DNA of 64,000 bases from JBCCLJ01 sp039026915 (GTDB taxonomy: Bacteria; Acidobacteriota; Thermoanaerobaculia; Multivoradales; Multivoraceae). The notes under the pieces were generated by a model. That model saw nothing but the letters and a program-made list of their open reading frames with translations, searched no databases and was not told where the DNA came from. Where the stretch lies: the NCBI GenBank assembly GCA_039026915.1, contig JBCCLJ010000006.1, forward strand, positions 1-64,000, given 5' to 3'. This document shows, in pieces, positions 53,472 through 62,802 of this stretch (its first letter is position 1; each line of letters opens with the position of its first letter). Both the position numbers and the translations under genes were made by a program.

Positions 53472-56006
53472 CTATTCCTCGGAGTCGTCCGGAGCGTCGT
53501 CGCTGGGAGCCGTCTCTTCGCCGTCGTCCGGCTCTGAGACGCCCTCGTCTTCATCCTCATCCTCGTCGCGCTCGGGAATCCGAGCCGCCGCGACGATCCG
53601 ATCGTCACCGTCGAGATCCATGATCTTGACGCCCTGGGTCGAGCGACCGATGCGCGACACCGAGGAGGACTCGATGCGGATGATCTTGCCTTCCTGCGTG
53701 ATGATGACGATGCCGTCTTCGATGACCTCTTTGGCAGCGATGACCTCGCCCGTCTTGTCGCTGACTTTGAGGTTGATGATGCCCATGCCGCCGCGGCCTT
53801 GCCGTCGATACTCGTCGATCGCCGTGCGCTTGCCGAAGCCCTTCTCGGTCATGCTGAAGAGGTCGCCGCCGCGCTCCAGAGACTCCATGGAAACGACGCG
53901 GTCCCCGTCGCGAAGATTGATGCCGCGCACGCCCCGCGAGACCCGGCCCATCGGACGAACGTCGGTCTCAGGGAAGCGCACGGCGTAGCCCCGAGCGGTC
54001 GCCAGGACGACGTCGCGTTCACCGTCGGTTACGCGCACGGCGAGGAGACGGTCGTCTTCGTCGACGCGGGCCGCGATGATGCCGTCGGCCCTCGGTCGCG
54101 AAAACGCGGAGAGACTCGTCTTCTTGATGGTGCCGCCCTCGGTCGCGAAGATCAGGAAGAGGTCCTCCGGGAACTCGCGCACCGCAATCGTCGTGGCGAT
54201 GCGTTCGTCGGCGTCGAGGTTGAGCAGGTTGACGATCGCCTTGCCGCGCGCCGCCGGGCCCATCTCAGGGATGCCGTGCACCTTGATCCAGTACAGCTGG
54301 CCACGCTCGGTGACCGCCAGGATGTAGCTGTGTGCCGAGGCGACGAAGACATTTTCGACGAAGTCTTCTTCCTTCGTCTCCATGCCCTTGCGGCCTTTGC
54401 CACCGCGATTCTGGGCACGGTAGAGCGCCAGCGGCGAGCGTTTGATGTAACCGGAGTTGGTGACCGTAATCACCATGTCCTCGTCGGCGATCATGTCCTC
54501 GATGCTGATGTCGCCGCTGTGCTCGAGGATCTCGGTACGGCGCTCGTCCCCGTACTTGTCCTTGAGCTCGACCAGCTCGTCGCGAATCACCTCGAGCACC
54601 AGCTCGTCGGAGTTGAGGATCGCGCGCAGACGCTCGATCGTCTGCATCAGCTCCTCGTACTCCTCGAGGATCTTCTCGCGCTCGAGCCCGGTCAGTCGCT
54701 GCAGGCGCATCTCGAGGATGGCCTGGGCCTGCGGCTCGGTGAAACCGAAGCCCTCCATCAGATTCGCGCGCGCTTCGGGAGGCGTTCGACTCGAGCGGAT
54801 CGTGGCGATGACCTCGTCGAGGTGATCGAGGGCCTTGAGCAGGCCTTCCAAAATGTGCGCCCGCTCTTCCGCCTTGCGCAGGTCGAAACGCGAGCGACGG
54901 ATGATCACCGTCTTGCGATGGTTCAGAAAATGCGTCAGCAGCTCGCGCAGCTCGAGGGTTTGAGGCCGACCGTCGACGATCGCCAGCATGTTCATGCCGA
55001 ACGAGACCTGCATCTGCGTCATCTTGTAGAGCGTGTTCAAGATGACTTCGGGCACCTCACCACGCTTCAGATCGACGACGACGCGAATGCCGTTGCGGTC
55101 CGATTCGTCGCGCAGGTCCGAGATGCCTTCGAGCTTCTTGTCGCGCACCAGCTCGGCGATCTTCTCGATGAGCCGCGCCTTGTTCACCTGGTAGGGAATC
55201 TCGTCGACGATGATCGAGTGGCGATCGCCCTTGCGCTCTTCGAAGTGGGCCTTGGCGCGCACCTGAATCGTGCCGCGGCCGGTGGCGTACCCGGACCGGA
55301 TTCCCTGTGACCCGTGGATCGAGCCTCCCGTCGGAAAGTCGGGTCCAGGCAGCGACTCCATCAGGTCGAGCGAGGTGGCTTCCGGGTTCGCGATCAGCTG
55401 GAGCGTAGCGTCGATCACCTCGCTCAGATTGTGCGGAGGGATGTTCGTCGCCATGCCAACGGCGATGCCCGCAGAGCCGTTGACCAGGAGGTTCGGGAAG
55501 CGGGCAGGGAGCGGCATCGGCTCCGACTCGGAGCCGTCGTAGTTTTCGATCCAGTCGACGGTCTCTTTGTCGATGTCCTCGCGGAGCATCTCTTCCGCGA
55601 TCTTGGTCATGCGCACTTCGGTGTAGCGCATCGCTGCGGCGTTGTCGCCGTCGAGCGAGCCGAAGTTGCCCTGACCATCAACGAGCGGATAGCGCATCGA
55701 GAAGTCCTGCGCCATCCGCACGACCGTGTCGTAGATCGCCGAGTCGCCGTGAGGGTGGTACTTACCCATGACGTCACCGACGATTCGGGCCGACTTCTTG
55801 TAGGCACGGTTCGAGTAGTTGCCGGCCTCCCACATGCCGTAGAGCACGCGGCGATGCACGGGCTTGAGGCCGTCTCGCACGTCGGGAAGCGCACGCCCGA
55901 CGATGACGCTCATCGCGTAGTCGAGATAGCTCCGCTTCATCTCCTCTTCGAGATCGACTGGAATCGAACCGAGAGGCGGAAGGATCTCGTCGTCGTGCTC
56001 GCTCAT
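53472..56006 (-). CDS. gyrA: DNA gyrase subunit A
   Basis: 844 residues. The breakage-rejoining domain has HPHGDSAIYDT (S89 and D93 equivalent to the quinolone positions 83 and 87, both unmutated type) and catalytic Y128 in AAMRYTEVRM. The C-terminal DNA-wrapping pinwheel carries the GyrA box as QNRGGKG, one residue away from the textbook QRRGGKG. The last 45 residues are an acidic tail (EDEDEDEGVSEPDDGEETAP). With GyrB it introduces negative supercoils. It follows gyrB by 64 bp and is on the oriC leading strand. Confidence 0.97.
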   Translation of the reverse strand: MSEHDDEILPPLGSIPVDLEEEMKRSYLDYAMSVIVGRALPDVRDGLKPVHRRVLYGMWEAGNYSNRAYKKSARIVGDVMGKYHPHGDSAIYDTVVRMAQDFSMRYPLVDGQGNFGSLDGDNAAAMRYTEVRMTKIAEEMLREDIDKETVDWIENYDGSESEPMPLPARFPNLLVNGSAGIAVGMATNIPPHNLSEVIDATLQLIANPEATSLDLMESLPGPDFPTGGSIHGSQGIRSGYATGRGTIQVRAKAHFEERKGDRHSIIVDEIPYQVNKARLIEKIAELVRDKKLEGISDLRDESDRNGIRVVVDLKRGEVPEVILNTLYKMTQMQVSFGMNMLAIVDGRPQTLELRELLTHFLNHRKTVIIRRSRFDLRKAEERAHILEGLLKALDHLDEVIATIRSSRTPPEARANLMEGFGFTEPQAQAILEMRLQRLTGLEREKILEEYEELMQTIERLRAILNSDELVLEVIRDELVELKDKYGDERRTEILEHSGDISIEDMIADEDMVITVTNSGYIKRSPLALYRAQNRGGKGRKGMETKEEDFVENVFVASAHSYILAVTERGQLYWIKVHGIPEMGPAARGKAIVNLLNLDADERIATTIAVREFPEDLFLIFATEGGTIKKTSLSAFSRPRADGIIAARVDEDDRLLAVRVTDGERDVVLATARGYAVRFPETDVRPMGRVSRGVRGINLRDGDRVVSMESLERGGDLFSMTEKGFGKRTAIDEYRRQGRGGMGIINLKVSDKTGEVIAAKEVIEDGIVIITQEGKIIRIESSSVSRIGRSTQGVKIMDLDGDDRIVAAARIPERDEDEDEDEGVSEPDDGEETAPSDDAPDDSEE

Positions 56007-56070
56007 CGGGTACTCCGAAACATCAAGAGAAACGCACCGGGCTCTGCGACCGGCGCGTCAGGGTCTCGAA

Positions 56071-58554
56071 TCAGATATCGACGTTGGCCGCCAGGGCGTT
56101 GGCTTCGATGAACTGACGTCGCGGCTCGACCTGATCTCCCATCAGCGTCGCGAAGACCGAGTCGGCGTCGATGTCGTCTTCGATCCGCACCTGCAGAAGC
56201 CGTCGGCGCTCGGGATCCATCGTGGTCTCCCAGAGCTGATCGGGGTTCATCTCACCGAGACCCTTGTAGCGCTGGATCGCAAGTCCCTTGCGTGCTGCTC
56301 TGTAGAGCTCGTCAACGACCTCCTCGAGCGTGCTGAATTCAGCGGTGTCGGCGTCTTCCTTGCCGACGCGCTGCAGCGTGAAGCCACCGGCGTTGAGCGC
56401 GGCGAGGCCGATCTCATTGCGGGCCATCGCGCGGTACTCGGCGCTCTTGAGGAAGGCCCGGTCAAAACGGACCTCGCGCACGACACCGTCCCGGCGAGAG
56501 TCGAAGGCGATCGCGCGGCGACCGTCCTCTTCCGAAGTCTCGATACGCACGTTGTGAAAGCCCGAGGCTTCGATGATCTGCGCGACGCGCTCGACGAGCT
56601 CCACGTCGTCCAAAGCGGCTCCGTCACGCAGGCCCTGCGCGAGGGCGACCCGCACCGCATCTTCAGGATAGCCCCTCATGGAGAGTCGCTGGAGGCCATC
56701 GCGGAAGCGCTCGAGTCGCACAAGGACCTGGCCGAGCTTGGTGCCTTCGATCGGCTCACCGAGGTCGACACCCGACGGCTGAGCGTTGCCGTTCGTCGTA
56801 CCCGGATCGATCACCAGACGCCACTGGTTCTGAACCCGCTCGACGAGGTACTGCGCGTACTCGAGATCGTCTTTCAGATAGGTCGCTTTGCGTCCTTCGC
56901 CGACTTTGTAGAGCGGCGGCTGCGCGATGTAGAGGTGACCGCGCTCGATGATCTCGCGCATCTGACGGAAGAAGAACGTGAGGATGAGCGTGCGGATGTG
57001 ACTGCCGTCGACGTCTGCGTCACACATGATGACGAGCTTGTGGTAGCGCAGCTTGGAGACGTCGAAGTCTTCGTGGCCGATGCCGGTGCCGAGGGCCGAG
57101 ATCATGACCTTGATCTCCTCGGAAGACAGCATCTTGTCGAAGCGCGCCTTCTCGACGTTCAGGATCTTGCCGCGCAGAGGGAGGATCGCCTGGAACTTGC
57201 GGTCGCGCCCCTGTTTGGCCGAGCCGCCGGCGGAATCACCCTCGACCAGGAAGAGCTCGGCAAGCTCGGGATCACGCTCGGAGCAGTCCGCCAGTTTGCC
57301 CGGCAGGCTGGAGGACTCGAGTGCTCCCTTACGCCGCGTCAGCTCGCGTGCCTTGCGCGCCGCCTCGCGAGCCCTCGCCGCTTCGATGCCCTTGTCGATG
57401 ATGCGGCGTGCGATCTTCGGGTTCTCTTCGAAGAAGTTGCCGAGATGCTCGTTGAGCATCTGCTCGACCCAGCCCTTGACCTCGGACGAGACCAGCTTGT
57501 CCTTGGTCTGACTCGAGAACTTCGGATCCTGGACCTTGACCGAGATGATCGCCGTGAGGCCTTCGCGGATGTCGTCTCCGGAGAGATTCTCTTTCAGGTT
57601 CTTCGTCAGACCGGACGACGCCGCGTAGGCGTTGACGGTGCGCGTCAGAGCCGCACGAAAGCCCGAGAGGTGGGTTCCACCGTCGCGGTTCTTGATCGTG
57701 TTGGTGAAACAGTAGATCTGTTCTTGGTAGCCGTCGTTCCACTGCAGGGCGACCTCGACTGCCTCGTAGGAGCCGTCGTCGGCTTCGCGCTCGTGGGTGA
57801 GGAAGATCGGCGGCGCGTGCAGCGGCGTCTTGTTGCGGTTCAGATGCTCGACGAACGTCTGGATGCCGCCGTCGAACTGAAACGCCGCCGTCTCACCCGA
57901 GCGCTCGTCCTCGAGATGAATGGCGATGCCGCGGTTCAGGAACGACAGCTCGCGCAAACGCTGGGAGAGCGTCTCGTAGCTGAACTCGAGCACCGAAAAG
58001 ATCTCGGGGTCCGGCTTGAAGCGCACGGTCGTCCCGGTCGTGCTGGAGTCCGCCACCGACTCGATCGGCGCAGCGGGCACGCCTCGGCTGTATTCCTGGC
58101 GCCACTCGTTGCCGTCGCGGTGGATCGTCAGGTAGAGCGCGCTCGACAGCGCGTTGACCACAGAAACGCCCACGCCGTGCAGACCGCCCGAGACCTTGTA
58201 CGAGTTCTGGTCGAACTTTCCGCCCGAGTGCAGCTCGGTCATGATCACTTCCGCTGCGGAGCGACCCTCGGCCTCGTGAAAGCCCACGGGAATGCCGCGA
58301 CCGTCATCCGTGACGCTGACCGAGTTGTCGTCGTGAATGACGACATGCACGGCCGAGCAGAAGCCGGCTTGAGCCTCGTCGACCGCGTTGTCCACGAGCT
58401 CGTAGACCATGTGGTGAAGACCCGTGGAGTCATCGGTGTCACCGATGTACATCCCGGGGCGCTTGCGCACCGCTTCGAGGCCCTTGAGGACCTTGATGCT
58501 GTCGGCGGTGTATTCGTGCCCTTCGGGCGTCGCGCCACCGATTTCTTCGGACAT
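56071..58554 (-). CDS. gyrB: DNA gyrase subunit B
   Basis: 827 residues from the ATG at 58554 (MSEEIGGATPEGHEY). It has a GHKL ATPase domain with ELVDNAVDEAQ, DGRGIPVG and GGLHGVGVSVVNALS, then the transducer domain. The TOPRIM region contains VEGDSAGGSAKQGRDR, the core LPLRGKILNVEKAR and DADVDGSHIRTL. A C-terminal insertion of about 150-170 residues (about 560-720) between the TOPRIM and the tail is of the size known in Gram-negative GyrB. The C-terminal QLWETTMDPERRRLLQV end is typical. The promoter lies in the 160-bp gap before recF. Confidence 0.97.
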   Translation of the reverse strand: MSEEIGGATPEGHEYTADSIKVLKGLEAVRKRPGMYIGDTDDSTGLHHMVYELVDNAVDEAQAGFCSAVHVVIHDDNSVSVTDDGRGIPVGFHEAEGRSAAEVIMTELHSGGKFDQNSYKVSGGLHGVGVSVVNALSSALYLTIHRDGNEWRQEYSRGVPAAPIESVADSSTTGTTVRFKPDPEIFSVLEFSYETLSQRLRELSFLNRGIAIHLEDERSGETAAFQFDGGIQTFVEHLNRNKTPLHAPPIFLTHEREADDGSYEAVEVALQWNDGYQEQIYCFTNTIKNRDGGTHLSGFRAALTRTVNAYAASSGLTKNLKENLSGDDIREGLTAIISVKVQDPKFSSQTKDKLVSSEVKGWVEQMLNEHLGNFFEENPKIARRIIDKGIEAARAREAARKARELTRRKGALESSSLPGKLADCSERDPELAELFLVEGDSAGGSAKQGRDRKFQAILPLRGKILNVEKARFDKMLSSEEIKVMISALGTGIGHEDFDVSKLRYHKLVIMCDADVDGSHIRTLILTFFFRQMREIIERGHLYIAQPPLYKVGEGRKATYLKDDLEYAQYLVERVQNQWRLVIDPGTTNGNAQPSGVDLGEPIEGTKLGQVLVRLERFRDGLQRLSMRGYPEDAVRVALAQGLRDGAALDDVELVERVAQIIEASGFHNVRIETSEEDGRRAIAFDSRRDGVVREVRFDRAFLKSAEYRAMARNEIGLAALNAGGFTLQRVGKEDADTAEFSTLEEVVDELYRAARKGLAIQRYKGLGEMNPDQLWETTMDPERRRLLQVRIEDDIDADSVFATLMGDQVEPRRQFIEANALAANVDI

Positions 58555-58635
58555 GCGAGGGGTCTCCTGGCGGGTTCGCCGACGCCGCGAGCGGCCGCTC
58601 GACACCTCACGAAATCCGCCCAGTAAATCTACCTA

Positions 58636-58664
58636 AGATTAGCACAGAGAGGCTCTCAGAACCA
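58636..58664 (-). promoter_or_regulatory. Candidate extended -10 promoter of gyrB
   Basis: On the minus strand TGC-TAATCT (58644-58636) is an extended -10 element, with a weak -35-like TGGTTC (58664-58659) 17 bp upstream. It lies in the 160-bp gap between the recF stop and the gyrB ATG, giving a leader of about 75 nt. AT-richness in this stretch is above the local average. Confidence 0.4.
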
Positions 58665-58714
58665 GCCTCACAGGCTCCGCTTGCAAGCGCCCGAAAGTAT
58701 TGATTTAACTGGGT

Positions 58715-59794
58715 TTATGGAGCTTCTACGCGGCCTGCGGCGACGGCCCACCGGCAGGCGATGGGCAGGTCCTCCCAGACCTCGGGTCGGTTGGAGCTCG
58801 CGAACACCTGATCGAGCTTGGAGAAGGCGCTCCAAACCCGGTAGAACGTGCGTCGATCGAGTTCGGTGTCGAGGTCGTCGAGCAGCAGCAGAGGCGGCCT
58901 TCCGGCCTGCTCGAGAAGCCGGCTCTGAGCGGCGAGGAGGCAGAGGCCGACGGCCTTGCGCTCCCCCGCCGAAGCGACCCGACCGACGGCGCGATCGCTC
59001 CAGAGGATCTCGATACGATCTCGGTGGGAGCCGAGAAGGCAGCGCTGGCGCGCGACTTCGTCCGCGGCCTTGGCACTCAGAGCCGCCAAGACGGCGTCGT
59101 AGCTCTCGAGAGCGACCCGGGGCGACGGGCGGTAGGAGACGCTCAGCTGTGGAAAACCAAGCTCGCACTCGGTCGCCACTTCGCCGAGAGCCGCCGACAG
59201 GCGCTCGCAGTGGCTGTGCCGCTCGCACGCCACGCGATGGATCGACTGCGCAAGCAGATCGTTCCAGCTCTCGAGATCCTGCGGCCGTCCGTGGCGGGAA
59301 GTCGACAGGAGGGAGCGCTTCTGACCGAGGACCTTGCGCAGTCGCTGGAGCGTTTCCAGGGCGGCGGGACGTTCGCCGACGACACCGCGATCGACGAAGC
59401 GGCGCCGCAGCTCGGGCTCGCCGGTGAGGACCTCGGTCTCGGCGCTGGTCCAAGCGAGGATCGGCTGAGCCGCAAGATGTTCCGACAGAGCGACCGTTTC
59501 GCCGTTGAGACGCCGCCAGAAGCCCTCAGAGCTCCATCCGACACCCAGTTGGCTGCGGGAGGACGTTTCGACCTCTGCGACGACGCTGAAGGCGCTCTCG
59601 CGGCCATCGCTGCGCAGGCAGTCTCGTAGCCGAGACGTGCGGAAGCTGCGCGTCGTGGTCGCCAGGTAGGCCGCTTCCAGGAGGGACGTCTTACCGCTGC
59701 CGGTGCCACCCAGCAGCAGGTTCGAGCCGGAGCCCGGTGCGAACGACTGCGTTTCCAGGTTGCGGAAGCCACTGACCTGCAGACCTCGAATCAC
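58715..59794 (-). CDS. recF: DNA replication and repair protein RecF
   Basis: 359 residues starting at GTG (59794). SMC-like ATPase: Walker A LLLGGTGSGKTSLLEAAY, signature SAGERKAVGLCLLAA and Walker B LLLLDDLDTELDRRT. It loads RecA at single-strand gaps with RecO and RecR. It lies 82 bp after dnaN, in the standard dnaA-dnaN-recF-gyrB order, and is followed by gyrB after 160 bp. Length is standard. Confidence 0.95.
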   Translation of the reverse strand: MIRGLQVSGFRNLETQSFAPGSGSNLLLGGTGSGKTSLLEAAYLATTTRSFRTSRLRDCLRSDGRESAFSVVAEVETSSRSQLGVGWSSEGFWRRLNGETVALSEHLAAQPILAWTSAETEVLTGEPELRRRFVDRGVVGERPAALETLQRLRKVLGQKRSLLSTSRHGRPQDLESWNDLLAQSIHRVACERHSHCERLSAALGEVATECELGFPQLSVSYRPSPRVALESYDAVLAALSAKAADEVARQRCLLGSHRDRIEILWSDRAVGRVASAGERKAVGLCLLAAQSRLLEQAGRPPLLLLDDLDTELDRRTFYRVWSAFSKLDQVFASSNRPEVWEDLPIACRWAVAAGRVEAP

Positions 59795-59876
59795 GTCGGG
59801 CTCCGTGCCGCAGTCTCATCTGCCTCCCGACGCACCTGCGCCCGCCGAACGATCCGCTGCGGACGAGACGTCGCCG

Positions 59877-60977
59877 TCAGAGGCGCATCGGCATGATGAC
59901 GCAGAGGTACCGCTCGTCGTCCGATTCCTCGGCCGGAGCACCGATGCACTGGCTGTTCTCGTCCTTGAGCTTGAGGAGGACGTCGTCCGACTCGACCACC
60001 GAAAGGAACTGGCCGAGGTAGTCCGGGTTGATCCCGAGCTCGAGGGTCGGACCCTCGTACTCGCACTCGATCTCCTCGACCGCCTCTCCGAGGTCGGGAT
60101 TCGCGGCAGAGACCACGAGCTGCTGATCCTCGAACGCCATACGCACGGCCCGAGCGCGGTCGCCCGTGAGCAGTGCAACGCGGCTGACGACCTCGCCGAG
60201 GCCCTTGCGCGGAAAGGAGACGACCTTGTCGTTGTCCTTGGAAATGACCTTCTCGTAGTCGGGGAAGGTGCCTTCGAGGATCCGGCAGATCAACTCCCTG
60301 CGACCGACGCCGAAGGAGAGATGATGCTCGCCTCGACGAAAGGTGACCGCATCGTCGCCGTCGAAGCGCTGCAGCTCCTGCAGCGCCTTGCGCGGCACCA
60401 GAACCCCTTCACTCTCCTCCACGCCCGCCACCGGCGTCTCGACGAGGGCCAGGCGATGACCGTCCGTGGCCACCATCTCCAGAGAGCCGGACTTCGGCTT
60501 GAGCAGAGCACCGTTCAGCTGGAAGCGTGACTCTTCAGCCGAAACGGCGAAGAAGATCTTGCTGATCATCTTGCGGAAGTCGCCGTGGGGCAGCTCGATC
60601 TGAGCTCCTTCGCCGACCTCGGGAAGCGTCGGGAAGTCGTCCGAGGAGAGGCCGCGAATCTTGAAGCGCGACTTGCCGGAGGTGATGCGAAGACCGTGGT
60701 TGTCCTCTTCCACGAGATGGACTTCGTCTCCAACCATGGCGCGCACGATCTCGAGGAACTTCCGCGCCTGAACAGCGACTGCGCCTTCGCGATCCGTCGC
60801 GGCGTCGCACCACGACGTCAACGAGACGTCGAGATCGGTGGCTGCGATGTGGAGCTTGCCGTCTTTCGCCTTGAGGAGAATGTGCGAAAGCACCGGGATC
60901 GTCGACTTACGCTCGACGATGCCCTGCATGGGGGCGAGCTCGGTCAGAAGCTCTGCGCGATTGATACGGATTTCCAT
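59877..60977 (-). CDS. dnaN: DNA polymerase III beta sliding clamp
   Basis: 366 residues with the three-domain beta-clamp layout: N-terminal MEIRINRAELL, the middle VATDGHRLAL motif and the C-terminal pocket end RYLCVIMPMRL. It forms the ring that holds replicative polymerase on DNA. The ATG at 60977 is downstream of a candidate promoter and the putative origin. It is the second gene of the dnaA region, with a 326-bp spacer after dnaA. Confidence 0.97.
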   Translation of the reverse strand: MEIRINRAELLTELAPMQGIVERKSTIPVLSHILLKAKDGKLHIAATDLDVSLTSWCDAATDREGAVAVQARKFLEIVRAMVGDEVHLVEEDNHGLRITSGKSRFKIRGLSSDDFPTLPEVGEGAQIELPHGDFRKMISKIFFAVSAEESRFQLNGALLKPKSGSLEMVATDGHRLALVETPVAGVEESEGVLVPRKALQELQRFDGDDAVTFRRGEHHLSFGVGRRELICRILEGTFPDYEKVISKDNDKVVSFPRKGLGEVVSRVALLTGDRARAVRMAFEDQQLVVSAANPDLGEAVEEIECEYEGPTLELGINPDYLGQFLSVVESDDVLLKLKDENSQCIGAPAEESDDERYLCVIMPMRL

Positions 60978-61303
60978 AGAGGCGCTCTGGTCCTAAGAAG
61001 TCTGAAAGGAATATAACTAATCTACAGTCGTAGTCATAGGTGCTGTGGAGTCTTCGGAGGAATCCTTCAACACCTTTGTTGACAGGGGTTTGAACTCACC
61101 CGAGCCTGCGGATTGCGGTGTGGATCGACGGCGCTTTTTCTGCGGAGATTCGGTGATTCTCGCCGACTGTGGAAGTTCTTGAGGGTTTTCCACCGCGTTG
61201 TCCGCAGGGTCGGCTCGCAGCGTCGGAACGGCGTGCTGCAGACAGGCGGCAGCGACGGCGCGCTGCGCCGTTGCCCAATGCATCGCGCTCGACCGGATCG
61301 AGC
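60978..61303. other. Candidate replication origin (dnaA-dnaN spacer)
   Basis: The 326-bp gap between the dnaA stop and dnaN start has no credible gene. It carries DnaA-box-like sequences in one orientation: TGTGGAGTC (61044-61052), TGTGGATCG (61119-61127, 7/9) and TGTGGAAGT (61168-61176), plus TTTTCCACC (61186-61194, 7/9) in the other. A short AT-rich stretch (about 61000-61025) next to dnaN could be the unwinding element. A perfect 7-bp inverted repeat ACGGCGC/GCGCCGT (61255-61271) sits just after the dnaA stop. Clustering and location are those of a bacterial oriC; no box is a perfect consensus. Confidence 0.55.
61010..61015 (-). promoter_or_regulatory. Candidate -10 box of dnaN
   Basis: TATATT on the minus strand (5/6 of the -10 consensus) lies 33 bp before the dnaN ATG at 60977. 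The -35 region is not convincing (TATGAC 17 bp upstream). It is in the AT-rich part of the dnaA-dnaN spacer, so it could equally be part of an unwinding element. Confidence 0.35.
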
Positions 61304-62590
61304 TCAGCAGAGCTCGGTCTCGAGGCGCTGCAGGGTCCGATCGAGATCGCCGTCGCCCTGCCGCAACGTCTCGATCTTGTCGACCGAGTACATCACCGTC
61401 GAGTGATGCTTGTCGTTGAAGTGCTTGCCGATCTCGGGGTACGAGAGGTCGGTGAGGCGCTTGCAGAGGAACATTGCGACCTGGCGCGGAAAAGCGATCT
61501 GCTTCGAATTGTTCTTGCTCTTGATCTCGCCGACCTTGAGACCGTAGTGGTGCGCCACCTTCTTGATGATCTCGGGCGCACCGAGCTTCTGCTCCTCGGG
61601 CGGAAGGATGTCGCGCAGCGTCTCGCGGGCCATCTCGAGATCCAACTCTCTTCCGGTCATCGACGAGAACGCAGCGACGCGGTTCAGCATGCCTTCGAGC
61701 TCGCGCACGTTGGATTTCACCTGTTGGGCGATGAACTCGGCGACGGCCGGAGGCAGGTGAACGCCGAAGGTCTCGGCCTTGCGCCGCAGGATGGCCACCT
61801 TGGTCTCGAGGTCGGGCGACTGGATGTCCGCGATCAGCCCCCATTCGAAGCGGCTTCGCAGTCTCTCTTCCAGAGTCGGAATGTTCTTCGGCGAGGCGTC
61901 CGACGACAGGATGATCTGTTTCTGCGACGTGTAGAGCGTATTGAAGGTGTGGAAAAACTCCTCCTGGGTTCGCTCTTTGTTCGCTAGGAACTGGATGTCG
62001 TCGATGAGAAGAACGTCGATCGTGCGATAGCGATCGCGAAAGTCGACCATGCGCTCGTAGCGGATCGAGTTGATCAGTTCGTTGACGAACTGTTCCGCCG
62101 AGAGGTAGCGAACCTTGGCGCTCGGCTCCCGCTCTTCGATCTCCTGAGCGATCGCGTGCAGCAGGTGCGTTTTGCCGAGACCGACACCGCCGTAGAGAAA
62201 GAGCGGGTTGTAGCTCTGTCCGGGACTCTCGGCGACGGCTCGCGCTGCGGCGTAGGCGAACTGGTTCGAGTTGCCGACGACGAACGAGTCGAAGCGATAG
62301 CGCGGATTGAAAGTGCGCTTTCCCTTCGCCTCGGGCTCGCCTGGTGTGGCGTCATCGACGGAAAAGAGCACTTCGAACTCGCCGCCGCGCAGGCCGGCGA
62401 TCGCTCGATCGACCACCGTACGGTAGCTTTCTTCGAGCGTGTTCAGGAAGCGCCGATTGGGTGCCGTGAGGACGAGTTTCTGGGACTCCTCCGAGCGCAC
62501 TCGGAGAGGCTTGAACCAAGTTTGGAACTCGTCCGCCGGAATCGACTCCTGCAGCTCTTTCTGAAGATTAAACCAAAGAGAGTCAGCCAT
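61304..62590 (-). CDS. dnaA: Chromosomal replication initiator DnaA
   Basis: 428 residues from the ATG at 62590 (MADSLWFNLQKELQ). Domain I is followed by a very short domain II (about 82-95). Domain III AAA+ has Walker A GGVGLGKT (134-141) and Walker B VLLIDDIQFLANKERTQEEF. Domain IV ends with the helix-turn-helix signature FNDKHHSTVMYSVDKIE, which contacts DnaA boxes. It opens oriC. It is divergent from mutY across 212 bp that hold a likely promoter, a palindrome and a DnaA-box-like site. Confidence 0.97.
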   Translation of the reverse strand: MADSLWFNLQKELQESIPADEFQTWFKPLRVRSEESQKLVLTAPNRRFLNTLEESYRTVVDRAIAGLRGGEFEVLFSVDDATPGEPEAKGKRTFNPRYRFDSFVVGNSNQFAYAAARAVAESPGQSYNPLFLYGGVGLGKTHLLHAIAQEIEEREPSAKVRYLSAEQFVNELINSIRYERMVDFRDRYRTIDVLLIDDIQFLANKERTQEEFFHTFNTLYTSQKQIILSSDASPKNIPTLEERLRSRFEWGLIADIQSPDLETKVAILRRKAETFGVHLPPAVAEFIAQQVKSNVRELEGMLNRVAAFSSMTGRELDLEMARETLRDILPPEEQKLGAPEIIKKVAHHYGLKVGEIKSKNNSKQIAFPRQVAMFLCKRLTDLSYPEIGKHFNDKHHSTVMYSVDKIETLRQGDGDLDRTLQRLETELC

Positions 62591-62611
62591 TTGGAAGCAG
62601 GAAGGGGCAAT

Positions 62612-62620
62612 CGCTCCACA
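62612..62620 (-). promoter_or_regulatory. DnaA-box-like sequence in the dnaA leader
   Basis: TGTGGAGCG on the minus strand (6/9 to TGTGGATAA) lies 22 bp upstream of the dnaA ATG, next to the palindrome at 62623-62643. It shares the TGTGGA core with the boxes in the dnaA-dnaN spacer. DnaA autoregulation through such a site is known in several bacteria. Confidence 0.35.
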
Positions 62621-62622
62621 AG

Positions 62623-62643
62623 TTTTCCGCAACCTGCGGAAAA
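62623..62643. promoter_or_regulatory. Perfect 9-bp palindrome upstream of dnaA
   Basis: TTTTCCGCA (62623-62631) and TGCGGAAAA (62635-62643) are perfect inverted repeats separated by 3 bp, 33 bp before the dnaA start. It could be a repressor site, or a leader hairpin if transcription starts at the -10 box near 62694. No T run follows on the dnaA strand apart from the arm itself. Confidence 0.7.
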
Positions 62644-62693
62644 GCGGAGACCGCGTCAAAATCAGTTAGGAAGGCCCGGCGAGAAGAGACGGG

Positions 62694-62723
62694 AGCATAC
62701 CAATCCGCTCGTTCGCGGAGCAA
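62694..62723 (-). promoter_or_regulatory. Candidate dnaA promoter
   Basis: On the minus strand TTGCTC (62723-62718, 3/6), an 18-bp spacer and TATGCT (62699-62694, 4/6). It would give a leader of about 95 nt that includes the 9-bp palindrome and the DnaA-box-like site. Confidence 0.38.
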
Positions 62724-62802
62724 GGAAAAAGTGGTCCGGTGAAGGCGCGCTTCGGACTAAGCTGCGTCGCTCCATGAAGTTAGCGTCAAGAAAAAGTTTC
62801 GA

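Noticed and set aside
53390..53475. tRNA gene on the minus strand near the GGGTTCGAATC motif
   Set aside because: No matching acceptor 5' strand, D arm or anticodon arm is found, so only a stem-loop is annotated.
56554..58626. Plus-strand open frame of 690 codons opposite gyrB
   Set aside because: Antisense artefact of high GC content. GyrB motifs on the other strand are complete.
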